Positions 1 to 8,762 of a DNA stretch of 34,101 bases are shown one piece after another. The stretch is from Oligoflexia bacterium. Its GTDB lineage: Bacteria; Bdellovibrionota; Bacteriovoracia; Bacteriovoracales; Bacteriovoracaceae. The notes under the pieces are model-generated. The model had not been told where the DNA came from. It searched no databases and saw only the letters and a list, made by a program, of their open reading frames with translations. Position numbers and translations under genes: made by a program. The stretch is taken from assembly GCA_015231955.1 (NCBI GenBank), contig JADGAN010000049.1, forward strand, positions 1-34,101, given 5' to 3'. The first letter of the stretch is position 1, and each line of letters opens with the position of its first letter.

Positions 1-1
1 T

Positions 2-139
2 GAGACCTCTGTTAAAGTTAATAAAGTCAACTATTGGATTCACTCCTATAGTGCTGGTGATCTTACTCTTCAATTTGTTCATGCTAATCGAGGAACCGAG
101 GCCATTAATGATATTGGCATTATCCCTGGGGAATATTAG
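2..139 (+). CDS. C-terminal end of an unknown protein (5' end outside window)
   Basis: The frame is open from the window edge to a TAG at 137-139 and encodes 45 residues ending in AINDIGIIPGEY. The sequence alternates polar and aliphatic residues (VNYWIHSYSAGDLTLQFVHA), which suits beta strands of a secreted or surface domain, but I recognise no family. Its stop is about 90 bases before the stop of the convergent protease gene. The function is unknown because most of the gene lies outside the window. Confidence 0.45.
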   Translation, partial: ETSVKVNKVNYWIHSYSAGDLTLQFVHANRGTEAINDIGIIPGEY

Positions 140-232
140 GTTTAATAAAGAGACTTAAAGCTGATAGCAGTAATTGCTGATAGCATCTGGATGAAAGTTG
201 ATGGTTGAAGGGAGTGAGCAGTTACATATTAT

Positions 233-1774
233 TTACTTACGAAGCTCTATCCAGTTGTACCCTGAAGGAAGGGGGGTGGGGATGTCTTGGCGAGAGAAGA
301 AGGTTTCGACGCCGAGGAAACTACGGGGGCCATTTGAAGCTGCGATATAAAATCGGTACATTTCAAGGGGAGTCCCGGTAGCACGAGCGTGGGCGAAGCT
401 ATTTTTAAAGAAGTAGGGAAGGAGTTTGCAAGGAGTGTCCTTGAGGATAATCACAGGCCGATTTGTTTGTGGATCATTTTCGATGCGGATATCTGAGAGG
501 AGAATCTCACCGGCCTCAGTAAGCGCACGGAGAATTGGCGCGGGAAGAGAGGGGGAGGCAGCGTTACTGTTAAAAAAATTGATAACGCTGTTTTTGGAGA
601 AGGTGCGTTCTTTGCTTTCACTTGCGAGTTCGCCTTTGATTAAGAGAGCGACACCGGCAACAATGGCGGCGGCGTTGGAGGTGCCTCGGTTTTGAGTACC
701 GTCACTGAAGATGATTTCTGAATGAGCGATGGTGATTTCTGGTTTATTATTCTTGCCACGAGCAGAGAAGCTCTCTTTGCTGCCAATGGTGAGTACGCTT
801 TTATTGTCTCCAGGAATCATGATTTCGTCATCGGAGGTGTGGTTTATGAAGTTTATGGAGTTGTCACTTTTTTGACCCAAAAGGGTCAGGCGCATACGAT
901 CAGTGTGAGCAAACGCGCCTGCCATTTTTTTGATATGAATGGAATAATGGCCTCTCGATAAGGTAACGGTAAGTCGCTCGCGTGCGTGCGATGTGCTCTT
1001 GCGAGAGTCATCTGCATTTTTTTTTACTTGCGCACGATTGGCGATGTCAATCACCTTGCCACTCTCATCGAGAAGCTCAAAATCCAAATCTTTGTTGGTT
1101 TGATAATCTTCACTCTCTTGAAAGTCGTTCCAGCTAAGAGTGATCGCTAGCGAGTTTTCATCGAGAAGGTTTTCAAAGCGCAGGATACGCTCTTCAACTT
1201 TTCCATTATAGACACTGCTGCCGTAATTTCCAGCGGCATTGATCCAAAGAATCCCACGTGAGCTGGCTTCGTTTACGATGGCATTGATAAAACCTCGGCC
1301 ATCGAAATTTCCACCGTACTCCCAATTTTGACTATAAAGAATAATATCGACTTTTTTATCGATAGCAAACTTTACACTGTTCCTTAAATTAGTTAGCCCA
1401 TTAGCATTGAGAAGATAAAATTTAGGAGCGAGACTTTGGTAGTAGGGTTTGCCTATCACGGCCCATACGATTTGTGCCATCCGTAGCCCATGCGGTGTCC
1501 ACTCTAAGGGGTTACCACTGACGAATCCTCCTCCCGAATAGCTACTGATCATTTCAGTGGATGCCGGGAGATCTTTTTTTTCGGGGGAGTGGCCATGAAA
1601 ACCGTTATCGAGGATAGCGATCTTTAGATTGCTTAAATAGTGAGCGCTCTTCTGCAGTTTTTCACTCAAAGCAAGGGCCTGTTGCCACTCGCGATCGTTT
1701 AACACTTCGACTGCAAGTAAACTCTTGCTAAGAACAAGGCAAGCTATTAATAGAGTAAAGATTATCCTATTCAT
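233..1774 (-). CDS. Secreted subtilisin-like (S8) serine protease
   Basis: The 513-residue protein begins with a signal peptide (hydrophobic stretch at residues 4-21). The S8 catalytic elements are visible in the usual order: Asp56 in AILDNGF, His95 in TPHGLRMA, the oxyanion Asn183 in NAAGN, and Ser366 in RGTSNAAA. About 180 residues separate the oxyanion region from the serine, so a beta-rich insert probably sits between them. The likely role is a periplasmic or secreted endopeptidase; the substrate cannot be read from the sequence. The gene starts 25 bases after the stop of the secreted protein gene upstream on the same strand, so the two are probably co-transcribed. The family assignment is firm, the biological role open. 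Confidence 0.85.
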   Translation of the reverse strand: MNRIIFTLLIACLVLSKSLLAVEVLNDREWQQALALSEKLQKSAHYLSNLKIAILDNGFHGHSPEKKDLPASTEMISSYSGGGFVSGNPLEWTPHGLRMAQIVWAVIGKPYYQSLAPKFYLLNANGLTNLRNSVKFAIDKKVDIILYSQNWEYGGNFDGRGFINAIVNEASSRGILWINAAGNYGSSVYNGKVEERILRFENLLDENSLAITLSWNDFQESEDYQTNKDLDFELLDESGKVIDIANRAQVKKNADDSRKSTSHARERLTVTLSRGHYSIHIKKMAGAFAHTDRMRLTLLGQKSDNSINFINHTSDDEIMIPGDNKSVLTIGSKESFSARGKNNKPEITIAHSEIIFSDGTQNRGTSNAAAIVAGVALLIKGELASESKERTFSKNSVINFFNSNAASPSLPAPILRALTEAGEILLSDIRIENDPQTNRPVIILKDTPCKLLPYFFKNSFAHARATGTPLEMYRFYIAASNGPRSFLGVETFFSRQDIPTPLPSGYNWIELRK

Positions 1775-1799
1775 AAACTAAATCTCACATTTAAAAATT

Positions 1800-2309
1800 T
1801 TAGTAATAACAGTGCCACCAGTTGTTGGAAGCGTAACGACCACTGCGATTGTGGTGATAGTAGTTTCTCCAGTAGTAGGGTGTTTGTGAATAATAGAAAT
1901 ACGATTGTGACCAGTATTGATGTCCATACGATTGATTCGTGTATGGATACCAAATAGAGGTTCCGATGGGACGCCAGTTGTGACCGTTATAAGGATGAAA
2001 CCAGTAGGCACCAGTAGAGGAGGTTTCATCAAGTTCAGAGCGAGGGGTATCACTATCTTTTACTTCACTAACAATTGTTGCGCTTGCTTCAATTTTGGTG
2101 ATGGAGTCAGCATTTAAACTGCCATCAGCGCTTAAGACCTCTTTCATATCTTCGACGTGATAGACTGTTTTGCTGTTGCCGCTTTCACTAATTTTAACAA
2201 CAATTCCACTTTGAACATTGCGCTCGTCTAATTCGGAGTTTGCAAAAACAGAGGGAGAGAGAGAGGCCAGCAGGAGAGAAAAAGAAAACAATAGTGCTCT
2301 TTTTTTCAT
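1800..2309 (-). CDS. Small secreted protein with aromatic-rich C-terminus
   Basis: The 169-residue product has a clear signal peptide (MKKRALLFSFSLLLASLSPSVFA, cleavage probably after VFA). Residues about 25-100 are an ordinary acidic region. Residues about 103-169 are extremely rich in Tyr, Trp, His and Asn (for example NHQ-, YYW- and NWWH-type runs), low complexity typical of exported envelope-associated proteins. I do not recognise a family. It precedes the S8 protease gene on the same strand and could be its substrate or partner, which is inference from adjacency only. A -35/-10 pair lies just upstream (2358-2385). Confidence 0.7.
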   Translation of the reverse strand: MKKRALLFSFSLLLASLSPSVFANSELDERNVQSGIVVKISESGNSKTVYHVEDMKEVLSADGSLNADSITKIEASATIVSEVKDSDTPRSELDETSSTGAYWFHPYNGHNWRPIGTSIWYPYTNQSYGHQYWSQSYFYYSQTPYYWRNYYHHNRSGRYASNNWWHCYY

Positions 2310-2357
2310 AGGTGCAATCCTTTTTTAAGCTAAAGGGTTTGTAATAGGGCAGAGTGG

Positions 2358-2385
2358 TATATAATTAGTATGTAAAGGTTGGCAA
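2358..2385 (-). promoter_or_regulatory. Candidate sigma-70 promoter of the secreted protein / protease pair
   Basis: On the minus strand TTGCCA (2380-2385) is followed after 16 bases by TATATA (2358-2363), about 50 bases upstream of the start codon at 2309. This is a reasonable but unverified -35/-10 pair. Confidence 0.4.
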
Positions 2386-2444
2386 GTGAAGATTTTTTCG
2401 GGAGAGTGCGTCTTTTTTAGGCGAGGTTATTCAAGGTGGAGAAG

Positions 2445-2795
2445 TTAGTAGCTTAAGGCGAGAGCATTTGTCCTTGATTTCCAACGGATACGTTCGCGAT
2501 GGCGGCCAATAGTTTCTATTAAAGAGTCTGCAAGTTCTGCAACGGCCACATATAAATTAGTGGAAGAGCGCTGTTGGATAAGTGATCCAAGCTTTTTTCC
2601 TTTGGAGATAAACTTTACAGAAAAGAGGTCAGGGCCTGCTTGACGAGGCGAATTTTCCATACTGAGAGTAACAGTTACTGGTTGGTTTTCAAAGTCGGGA
2701 AATTTGTCGACGACGGTACTCAATTTTTCAGTGACAATGTCGCGAAGGATGTCTGAGTGTTTGAGGTTCTTAAAGACGACTTGAATCTTTGACAT
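2445..2795 (-). CDS. hpf: Ribosome hibernation promoting factor, short HPF/RaiA type
   Basis: The protein (116 residues from the chosen start) has the HPF/RaiA (S30AE) pattern: an N-terminal strand KIQVVFKNLKHSDILRDIVTEKL, a middle strand PVTVTLSMEN, then FSVKFISKGKKLGS and a helix YVAVAELADSLIETIGRHRERIRWK with the usual basic end. These proteins bind the 30S decoding region and silence ribosomes in stationary phase or stress. The length fits the short form, without the long-form dimerisation domain. The start chosen is the ATG 7 bases after AAAGGAG; an in-frame TTG two codons earlier is too close to that site. It appears monocistronic, with its own promoter at 2849-2876. Confidence 0.8.
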   Translation of the reverse strand: MSKIQVVFKNLKHSDILRDIVTEKLSTVVDKFPDFENQPVTVTLSMENSPRQAGPDLFSVKFISKGKKLGSLIQQRSSTNLYVAVAELADSLIETIGRHRERIRWKSRTNALALSY

Positions 2796-2848
2796 GATCA
2801 ATCTCCTTTAAAAAAAATCAAAATCCAAAAATTAGGACTTCATATGAA

Positions 2849-2876
2849 AATATAATACGATATTTTTTAAAGGCAA
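2849..2876 (-). promoter_or_regulatory. Candidate promoter of hpf
   Basis: On the minus strand TTGCCT (2871-2876) and TATATT (2849-2854) are separated by 16 bases, about 55 bases upstream of the hpf start. It is a plausible sigma-70 promoter read by eye only. Confidence 0.35.
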
Positions 2877-3049
2877 TGCTCCATAGATAATTATGAATTA
2901 GAAATAGTTTAATGCTATCGTTGAAATAGAAGTGTAAGAAATTTTGTATTTTATTTATTTGGTTTTGGCCCAGATAGAAAATAGTTTACAAAGTTTGTTT
3001 GGGAGTATTATGAAGAGATGCAGTAATATTATTGGGGAGGTAAATGCAT

Positions 3050-4066
3050 ATGCAAGAAAGTATCAAAAGTAAGATTTCTGGAGTTGCTTCTTTTCTTCCT
3101 GATAGAGTTGTCACTAATTATGATCTAGAAAAAATCATGGATACCACCCACGATTGGATTGTTCAGAGGACTGGAATTGTTGAGCGGAGGTGGGTAGAGG
3201 GCACTAAGGTTACAACCTCTGATCTTGCCTATGAGGCTTCATTACGTGCTCTTGCTGATGCAAAAATCGATAAGAGTGCAGTGGATATGATTTTACTTGC
3301 TACTCTTAGTCCCGATCACGAGTTTCCCGGGACCGCTTGTTTTTTACAAGCAAAACTCGGCCTTAGTGAAATTCCTGCGATCGATATTAGACAACAGTGT
3401 AGTGGTTTTATCTACGCCTTATCTATTGGTGATCTTTTTATTAAAAGTGGCCGTTATAAAAATATTTTAGTTGTGGGATCTGAATTACAATCTCGCGGAT
3501 TGGATAAGAGTACAGAAGGGCGTGATGTGACGGTACTCTTTGGGGATGGCGCTGGTGCTGTGGTCTTATCGCGTGCAACGGAAGGAGATCACTCCAATAT
3601 TTTATCTACTCACATTCATGCTGATGGACAGTTTGCAAAGGAGCTTTGGGTTCCAGCACCGGGGCTGGCACTTGGGGATGATGCGCGAATCACAGAAGGC
3701 CACATGAAAGAGAAGCTTCACTACCCCCGGATGAATGGAAAGGCGGTGTATGTTCATGCAGTAAAGAGAATGATTGAAGGACTGCATGAGTGTTGTGATC
3801 ATAATCAGCTGAATATGAACGATGTAGATCTCTTCTTATTTCATCAGGCCAATTTAAGAATTGTAGAGGGGATTGTTGATCGTTTAAAGCTCCCTCCTGA
3901 AAAAGTATTTAATACGATTGAGCGATTTGCGAATACAACTGCTGCGACTCTTCCTATTGGAATGGATTATGCGATTAAGGAAAATCGCTTAAAGCGAGGA
4001 ATGCTGGTGGCCCTCTCAACTTTTGGGAGTGGCTTTACTTGGGGATCGGCACTGCTGCGCTATTAA
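3050..4066 (+). CDS. fabH: 3-oxoacyl-ACP synthase III (FabH-type)
   Basis: The product is a thiolase-fold condensing enzyme of usual FabH length (338 residues). Counting from the chosen Met, the catalytic triad is visible: Cys117 in QQCSG, His265 in FHQANLRI, and Asn295 in FANTTAAT. FabH condenses acyl-CoA with malonyl-ACP to start fatty acid synthesis. The ATG at 3050 lies 9 bases after GGGGAGG (3034-3040); the ATG at 3044 is only 3 bases away and less likely. The gene stands alone, not in a fab cluster, so a specialised KAS III (for example for unusual starter units or OleA-like chemistry) cannot be excluded. Its stop codon overlaps that of the convergent lipA-lipB fusion. Confidence 0.82.
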   Translation: MQESIKSKISGVASFLPDRVVTNYDLEKIMDTTHDWIVQRTGIVERRWVEGTKVTTSDLAYEASLRALADAKIDKSAVDMILLATLSPDHEFPGTACFLQAKLGLSEIPAIDIRQQCSGFIYALSIGDLFIKSGRYKNILVVGSELQSRGLDKSTEGRDVTVLFGDGAGAVVLSRATEGDHSNILSTHIHADGQFAKELWVPAPGLALGDDARITEGHMKEKLHYPRMNGKAVYVHAVKRMIEGLHECCDHNQLNMNDVDLFLFHQANLRIVEGIVDRLKLPPEKVFNTIERFANTTAATLPIGMDYAIKENRLKRGMLVALSTFGSGFTWGSALLRY

Positions 4067-5568
4067 CATTGTAATGAAGAGTATTTGTTGATAAGAATGT
4101 TTTGAAATTTTTCTTTGAAAATTTTGCGATTTACCTTGCTTCCTAAAAGTTCCTCCATAGAAATCATTGTTTCCGAAGTAAAACCACAGGGATTGATTCC
4201 TTGGAAGGCATTAGCATCATAATCGAGGTTGATGGCCATTCCATGGTGGGTGATCCAACGTCGAATGGCCACTCCAATGGAAGCTAATTTCCGCTGGCCC
4301 ACCCATACTCCAGTGTATTTCCCATCACCGGGTGTGGTGGAGCTGCTGCCAGTGGCGGTAATGTTATAATGCTCGCGTAGAAGGTAAACAAGGGCCTCTT
4401 CAAAGGTTCGAAGAAAAAGATGAATATCGCGTCCATAGTTTTGTAAATTAAGAATAGGGTAGATGATAAGTTGGGAGGGACCATGATAAGTGGCCTTACC
4501 TCCACGTCCGATATGGAAGATTTTTCCACTAAAGTTGCCAAGATCGTGTGCTTCACTATTTTTTCCAAGGGTGACTACAGGGGGATGGGAGCAAAAGAGG
4601 ATTGTTTGGCATTCACCTTTGGCCACAAGCTCGACCATTTCGAGCTGTTTCTTTAGGCCTTCTTCGTATTCGATGCACCCAAGGTCGAGTGATGTGAGCT
4701 TGATATTTTTTGGAGAAGATGATTTGGAAAAAAATTGGTGAGCACGATAGGAGCTACGGACGAGCGGTCCCGCGATCACTTCGAGAAAACCGTAAGAGTA
4801 GGCCAGCTCTTGCAAATCTTGAAAGTGTTCACTCTTAAGGTATTCAACAACTGCTGCATTTTTAGGAGTGGGGCGAAGGTATTGTCCAAGAGTGAGAAAG
4901 TCACAACCAACACTACGAAGATCATGAAAGGCGGCCTTTAAATCTTCACGATTTTCACCCACACCTAGCATTAAGGATGATTTGGTATAGATGGAGGGAT
5001 CGAGTGCTTTGATTGTTTGCAAAAGTTTTAAGGAGTAGTCATAGTTTGCTTTAGGATCACGAAGGGTAGTGGTGAGGCGCCTGACACATTCGAGATTATG
5101 GGCCCAAACAGTGGGCCTTGCTTTTGCGATAGGGGCAAGGGCATCCTTTTCCTGACCAAGAAAATCGGGTGTGAGAATTTCCACCAGCGTGTGTGGGGAG
5201 TATTTACGGATAGCGGTGATAGTATCAACATAGTGCTGGATGCCTCCATCAGGGAGGTCATCGCGAGTGACACTAGTAAGAACCGCATACTTTATTTTCA
5301 TCTCGGAGATGGCCTTGCCCACACGCTCGGGTTCGCTATTATCGAGCGCTTCCGGAGGGTTGCTTTGAACTGCGCAAAAATTGCAGTTGCGGCTGCAATT
5401 TTTTCCTAGCAACAGGAAGGTGGCAGTGAGATCATTCCAGCATTCGCTACGATTCGGGCAGTGGGCCTCTTGACAGACGGTTCCTAAGTTTAGGTTTTGT
5501 AAAATCTTTTCTGTCTCTTTAAAGTTTTGGGAGCAGGAGAGACGAATTTTGGGAAGTTGAGTTATCAT
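4063..5568 (-). CDS. lipA-lipB: Fused lipoyl synthase (LipA) - octanoyltransferase (LipB)
   Basis: This 501-residue protein joins the two enzymes of de novo lipoylation. Residues 1-285 are LipA, a radical-SAM enzyme inserting two sulfurs into octanoyl groups: auxiliary cluster cysteines C32, C37 and C43, radical-SAM cysteines C58, C62 and C65 (CSRNCNFC), and the RSSY motif at 271-274 that binds the auxiliary cluster. After a Ser/Lys-rich linker (281-290), residues about 292-501 are LipB, which transfers octanoate from ACP to lipoyl domains: GRGGKATYHGPSQ at 354-366, catalytic Lys427 in RKLAS and Cys461 in NPCGF. All key residues of both halves are present, so a working bifunctional enzyme is expected. 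The two are normally separate genes. The Shine-Dalgarno sequence is weak. Confidence 0.92.
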   Translation of the reverse strand: MITQLPKIRLSCSQNFKETEKILQNLNLGTVCQEAHCPNRSECWNDLTATFLLLGKNCSRNCNFCAVQSNPPEALDNSEPERVGKAISEMKIKYAVLTSVTRDDLPDGGIQHYVDTITAIRKYSPHTLVEILTPDFLGQEKDALAPIAKARPTVWAHNLECVRRLTTTLRDPKANYDYSLKLLQTIKALDPSIYTKSSLMLGVGENREDLKAAFHDLRSVGCDFLTLGQYLRPTPKNAAVVEYLKSEHFQDLQELAYSYGFLEVIAGPLVRSSYRAHQFFSKSSSPKNIKLTSLDLGCIEYEEGLKKQLEMVELVAKGECQTILFCSHPPVVTLGKNSEAHDLGNFSGKIFHIGRGGKATYHGPSQLIIYPILNLQNYGRDIHLFLRTFEEALVYLLREHYNITATGSSSTTPGDGKYTGVWVGQRKLASIGVAIRRWITHHGMAINLDYDANAFQGINPCGFTSETMISMEELLGSKVNRKIFKEKFQNILINKYSSLQC

Positions 5569-5673
5569 AAGTTGATGACCTAACTAAATAGGGTGAAACA
5601 AAATAATATGTACTAATACTTCTTAGTATGGGAATAGTGAAGAAAGTTTTGAATTAAAAGAGAGTGAAAAGTT

Positions 5674-6402
5674 ATGAACAATAACAACAGTAGTAACAAT
5701 AATAATAGCAGCAATAATAACAGAGGAAGTAGTAAGGATATTCGGGAGAATAGGGATAGGGGGCGTAGTAGATTTCGAGGTCGCTCCTACAATAATCGTA
5801 ATCGTGATCGTGATCACGATCGGCGCGATAGTCGAGAAAACCGAGATAACCGAGATAACCGAGATAATCATGATAACCGTGAGCAAGGACAAGGCAAGTA
5901 TACTACTGGGATCAATAAAAATCGGATTTTTGATGAGATGTGGGATCGCTTGAGTAAACTTCATGAAAAATATTTGCAAATGCGGAAAAAATTTTTTGAG
6001 GGACAGTACCGTATGAAGGAGCGTGAACGAACTAAATCGGAGGGTGAGCTTGTAAATTCGCTGAGAACGATTCGTAAGTTAGAGGAGATGATCTCTAAAA
6101 ATCATCGTGGATTATATGAGAGAAAGGTAACAGCATACCGGCAAGATAATTTGTACTCTTTAGCAAAGCGGGATGAAGTGGCCTTGGGTCAAGGAGCAGC
6201 ACAGAATCAGAATCAGAATCAGACTCAGGCAAAAGCGGCTTTTGCTTTTGCGGAGGTTGGCCCTTCTTCTATTGGTATGGGGGGGCCTCACCAGACGTTA
6301 GAGCAAGGTAAGCGAACAAGTTTTAAAGGTGATACTGAGGAGAGTGTTGGGAGTATGCTCGACTATCAGGAATATCGTTCCAGTAAAAAGAAGAGCGAGT
6401 GA
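5674..6402 (+). CDS. Asn/Arg/Asp-rich protein with central coiled coil
   Basis: The 242-residue protein has three parts. Residues 1-75 are low complexity: Asn/Ser runs, then Arg-rich repeats including RDNRDNRDNHDNRE, reminiscent of RNA-binding disordered tails. Residues about 80-165 (RIFDEMWDRLSKLHEKYLQMRKKFFEGQYRMKERER...) are helical and probably a coiled coil. The C-terminal part is Gln/Asn- and Gly-rich. I do not recognise a family. The gene ends 2 bases before the chosen murJ start, so it is probably translated together with murJ; any role in envelope growth is inference. It is divergent from lipA-lipB. Confidence 0.6.
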   Translation: MNNNNSSNNNNSSNNNRGSSKDIRENRDRGRSRFRGRSYNNRNRDRDHDRRDSRENRDNRDNRDNHDNREQGQGKYTTGINKNRIFDEMWDRLSKLHEKYLQMRKKFFEGQYRMKERERTKSEGELVNSLRTIRKLEEMISKNHRGLYERKVTAYRQDNLYSLAKRDEVALGQGAAQNQNQNQTQAKAAFAFAEVGPSSIGMGGPHQTLEQGKRTSFKGDTEESVGSMLDYQEYRSSKKKSE

Positions 6403-6404
6403 GC

Positions 6405-8003
6405 ATGGGGGATCAAGAGAGGGGGACCATTTTGCGCTCATCGATCGTGATGAGTATCGCAACTTTTGCAAGTAGAATTTTGGGGTTGGTTCGAGAGCAA
6501 GTGATGGCCATGACCTTTGGGGCCTCTCACTTGACCGATGCCTTTTTAGTGGCCTACCGAATCCCTAATCTGTTACGCGATCTTTTGGCAGAGGGAGCTT
6601 TCTCCGCATCCTTTGTGCCAGTGTTTACCGAGGTGAAAATCAAGGGAGGAGATAACGCTGCTCGTGAGCTGCTCTACTCCATTGCTATTTTATTGGCCCT
6701 CATTACAGGAATTGTTGGTGTTTTGATTTTTATCTTTACACCAGAGATCATGGGGGCCTTTGCTCCCTCCTTTAAGAGCGATCCAGGGAAATTTGCCATT
6801 GCGGTCAACTTGACAAGGTGGATGGCAAGTTATCTTTTATGCGTCTCCATTGCGGCCCTCTTCACAGGTGTGCTAAATTCCCATAAAATTTTTTTCCTAC
6901 CATCGCTTTCTCCTGCGCTCTTTAATGTGGTGATGATCTCCTTTTGTCTGTTGTTGCCTACACTTTTAGAAAAGTATGGGTACTCGCCTGTGTATTGCTT
7001 AGGAATGGCCGTGATGGTGGGTGGTTTTTGCCAGGCGTTAATGCAGTTGCCGATGCTCTTTCGTAAGGGGTATTTGCCGCTAATTCCAAAAGTGATCTTT
7101 TCCGCAACAGCAGTGCGAGTGGTAAAGCGCCTAGGACCTGGCCTGATTGGATTTGCAGCGGGGCAAATGAATCTTTTTGTAACTACAGTTTTGGCCTCGA
7201 GTATTATAGGGGCGGTGTCGTGGTTAAACTACGCTTTTCGCCTCTTTCAATTCCCTGTTGGTATCTTTGGGGTGGCGGTTGCCAACTCGCACTTGGTGCA
7301 TTTTAGTTATGCTATCAAGAGTGGCGATTATGAGCGTGCCCAAAAATTGATTCGTGAAAGTTACCATCTTATCTTGTCGATGTTGCTTCCCGCAACAGTC
7401 TTGCTTTATGTGCTTGCTAGTGAAATGACTCACATCATATTCGAGCATGGCCATTTTAAAACTTTTGATACTATCATGACTGCAAAAGCGCTTTGCCTTT
7501 ATGCGATTGGTCTTCCTGGTTATGGGATCTATAAGCTCTTAGTGCCAACTTTTTACGCTCTCGATAGGCAGCGCATTCCGACCATAACAACGCTTGCAAC
7601 TGTCGGAGTTAATATTGTGCTATGTATTTGGCTGACGCCAAAGTTCGGTTTTCAGGTGCTGGCATTTGGGACAACAGTGACCATGCTTCTTAACTCGCTG
7701 ATCCTGATGGAATTTTTGCAGCATTACATGAAGCTTCCTGCCACCTTTTTTATAGGGATGCCGGTGTTGAAATATTCTGCTGCATCACTAGTGATGGGTG
7801 TGGTCACTTATTTTGCGGCCTCTCGCTTTTTCTATTTTGATTTAAGCGTGGGCCTACTGACGAAAATTTGCCAGCTTTCAATGCTGCTGGGGCTAGGGGG
7901 AACAATCTACTTACTCGCAATGGGGTGCATGGGAGAGCGTGAAGTGCTTCTCTTTGTCTGGGAAAAAGTTAAGAGATTTAGAGCGAAACTCTCTATTTTT
8001 TAA
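6405..8003 (+). CDS. murJ: Lipid II flippase MurJ (MviN)
   Basis: This is a polytopic inner-membrane protein of the MOP exporter superfamily (532 residues, about 14 predicted helices). The N-terminal signature is typical of MurJ: SIATFASRILGLVREQVMAMTFGAS followed by DAFLVAYRIPNLLRDLLAEGAFSASFVPVF, with the conserved Arg residues and the EGA motif. MurJ flips the peptidoglycan precursor lipid II to the periplasm. I chose ATG 6405, 9 bases after AAGAG; an in-frame GTG at 6399 overlapping the previous stop is the alternative. It is adjacent to the coiled-coil gene upstream and followed by a 148-base leader of the next gene. Confidence 0.93.
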   Translation: MGDQERGTILRSSIVMSIATFASRILGLVREQVMAMTFGASHLTDAFLVAYRIPNLLRDLLAEGAFSASFVPVFTEVKIKGGDNAARELLYSIAILLALITGIVGVLIFIFTPEIMGAFAPSFKSDPGKFAIAVNLTRWMASYLLCVSIAALFTGVLNSHKIFFLPSLSPALFNVVMISFCLLLPTLLEKYGYSPVYCLGMAVMVGGFCQALMQLPMLFRKGYLPLIPKVIFSATAVRVVKRLGPGLIGFAAGQMNLFVTTVLASSIIGAVSWLNYAFRLFQFPVGIFGVAVANSHLVHFSYAIKSGDYERAQKLIRESYHLILSMLLPATVLLYVLASEMTHIIFEHGHFKTFDTIMTAKALCLYAIGLPGYGIYKLLVPTFYALDRQRIPTITTLATVGVNIVLCIWLTPKFGFQVLAFGTTVTMLLNSLILMEFLQHYMKLPATFFIGMPVLKYSAASLVMGVVTYFAASRFFYFDLSVGLLTKICQLSMLLGLGGTIYLLAMGCMGEREVLLFVWEKVKRFRAKLSIF

Positions 8004-8060
8004 ATTTTCTTGCTGACAATCCTAGCGGATACAATCAGAATAGGTATCGGTACGTTCCGT

Positions 8061-8110
8061 TGTGATCACGTGTGAGTATCTGTGATCACAGGAGTTCAGT
8101 TGTGTTCAGT
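8061..8110. promoter_or_regulatory. Helically phased TGTGA / GTTCAGT repeats upstream of the DUF507-like gene
   Basis: TGTGA occurs at 8061, 8071 and 8081, exactly 10 bases apart; the first and third form the palindrome TGTGATCAC. It is followed by GTTCAGT at 8094 and 8104, again 10 bases apart. Spacing of one helical turn puts all copies on one DNA face, as expected for cooperative binding of a regulator. The half-site resembles CRP/FNR sites, but the standard 6-base spacer is missing. Confidence 0.4.
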
Positions 8111-8151
8111 CACATTTAGCTTGCGCTGAATTAAGAAGGAAGATATTTATC

Positions 8152-8592
8152 ATGAAAACCGATTTTGAAACGTTACGATCTCTAGCTAGATATACAATTG
8201 ATCACCTTATTGAGAAGCGTTACATCCATTTTTCTCCGGAAAATCGTGAACCATTGATTGACGGGCTTGCAACTGAGTACGGCGTTAGCTTTTCGACGGA
8301 CGAAGACATTAAAGAACAGGCCATTGAAGAGGTTGAGGACAAGCTGGGCGAGGGAAATATTCCTGAGAACATTACGGAAACAGAGATGTTTAATCATGCT
8401 CGCAAAGAGATCATCAAGTCGTTTCAGGGAGAGACAATCGCTGGGTTGTACCTGGTCGAATCACTCCACCAAGTGGCCCATCGAGTGAGTAGCTTTCTTA
8501 TGCAATCGCCTCATATTGAGGATGTGTTTGCAAGTGATGAAGAGCTACTGATTCTGCTAGTTCAAAAAATCAAGGGATTTTCTATTAAATAA
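8152..8592 (+). CDS. Small acidic helical protein, possibly DUF507-like
   Basis: The 146-residue soluble protein starts at an ATG behind AAGGAAG. It is mostly predicted helix and acidic: LARYTIDHLIEKRYIHFSPENREPLIDGL, then DEDIKEQAIEEVEDKLGEG, and a C-terminal helix ending LLILLVQKIKGFSIK. The pattern of an N-terminal helix, an I-x-F-S turn and acidic helices is reminiscent of DUF507 proteins of delta-proteobacteria, but I cannot confirm membership. There is no signal peptide or membrane segment. Its leader contains the phased repeats at 8061-8110, suggesting specific regulation. Confidence 0.6.
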   Translation: MKTDFETLRSLARYTIDHLIEKRYIHFSPENREPLIDGLATEYGVSFSTDEDIKEQAIEEVEDKLGEGNIPENITETEMFNHARKEIIKSFQGETIAGLYLVESLHQVAHRVSSFLMQSPHIEDVFASDEELLILLVQKIKGFSIK

Positions 8593-8762
8593 ATAGGCCA
8601 TCATAAAAAGTTTCTACACCTAGTCTTATTATTCTCTATATTTTTAGTTCTGTAACTGCGATTTACTTTTACCTTGTCCTTGAAGGCGTTGAGTAATAAC
8701 ATTAAAAGAGTAAGCGTCTAAAGCATCGTGTTTTTTATTGAAGCTTGAGGAAGGGTATTCAT

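Noticed and set aside
1778-2117. Overlapping frames opposite or shifted against the secreted aromatic protein
   Set aside because: The signal-peptide-bearing frame 1800-2309 explains the region; the others lack starts with ribosome binding sites.
5623-5979. Ile/Thr/Val-rich minus-strand frame
   Set aside because: It is the complement of the Asn/Arg/Asp repeat region of the plus-strand gene and lacks a plausible start.
8061-8090. Classical CRP site
   Set aside because: The half-sites TGTGA and TCACA share two bases and have no 6-base spacer, so the geometry differs from the consensus.
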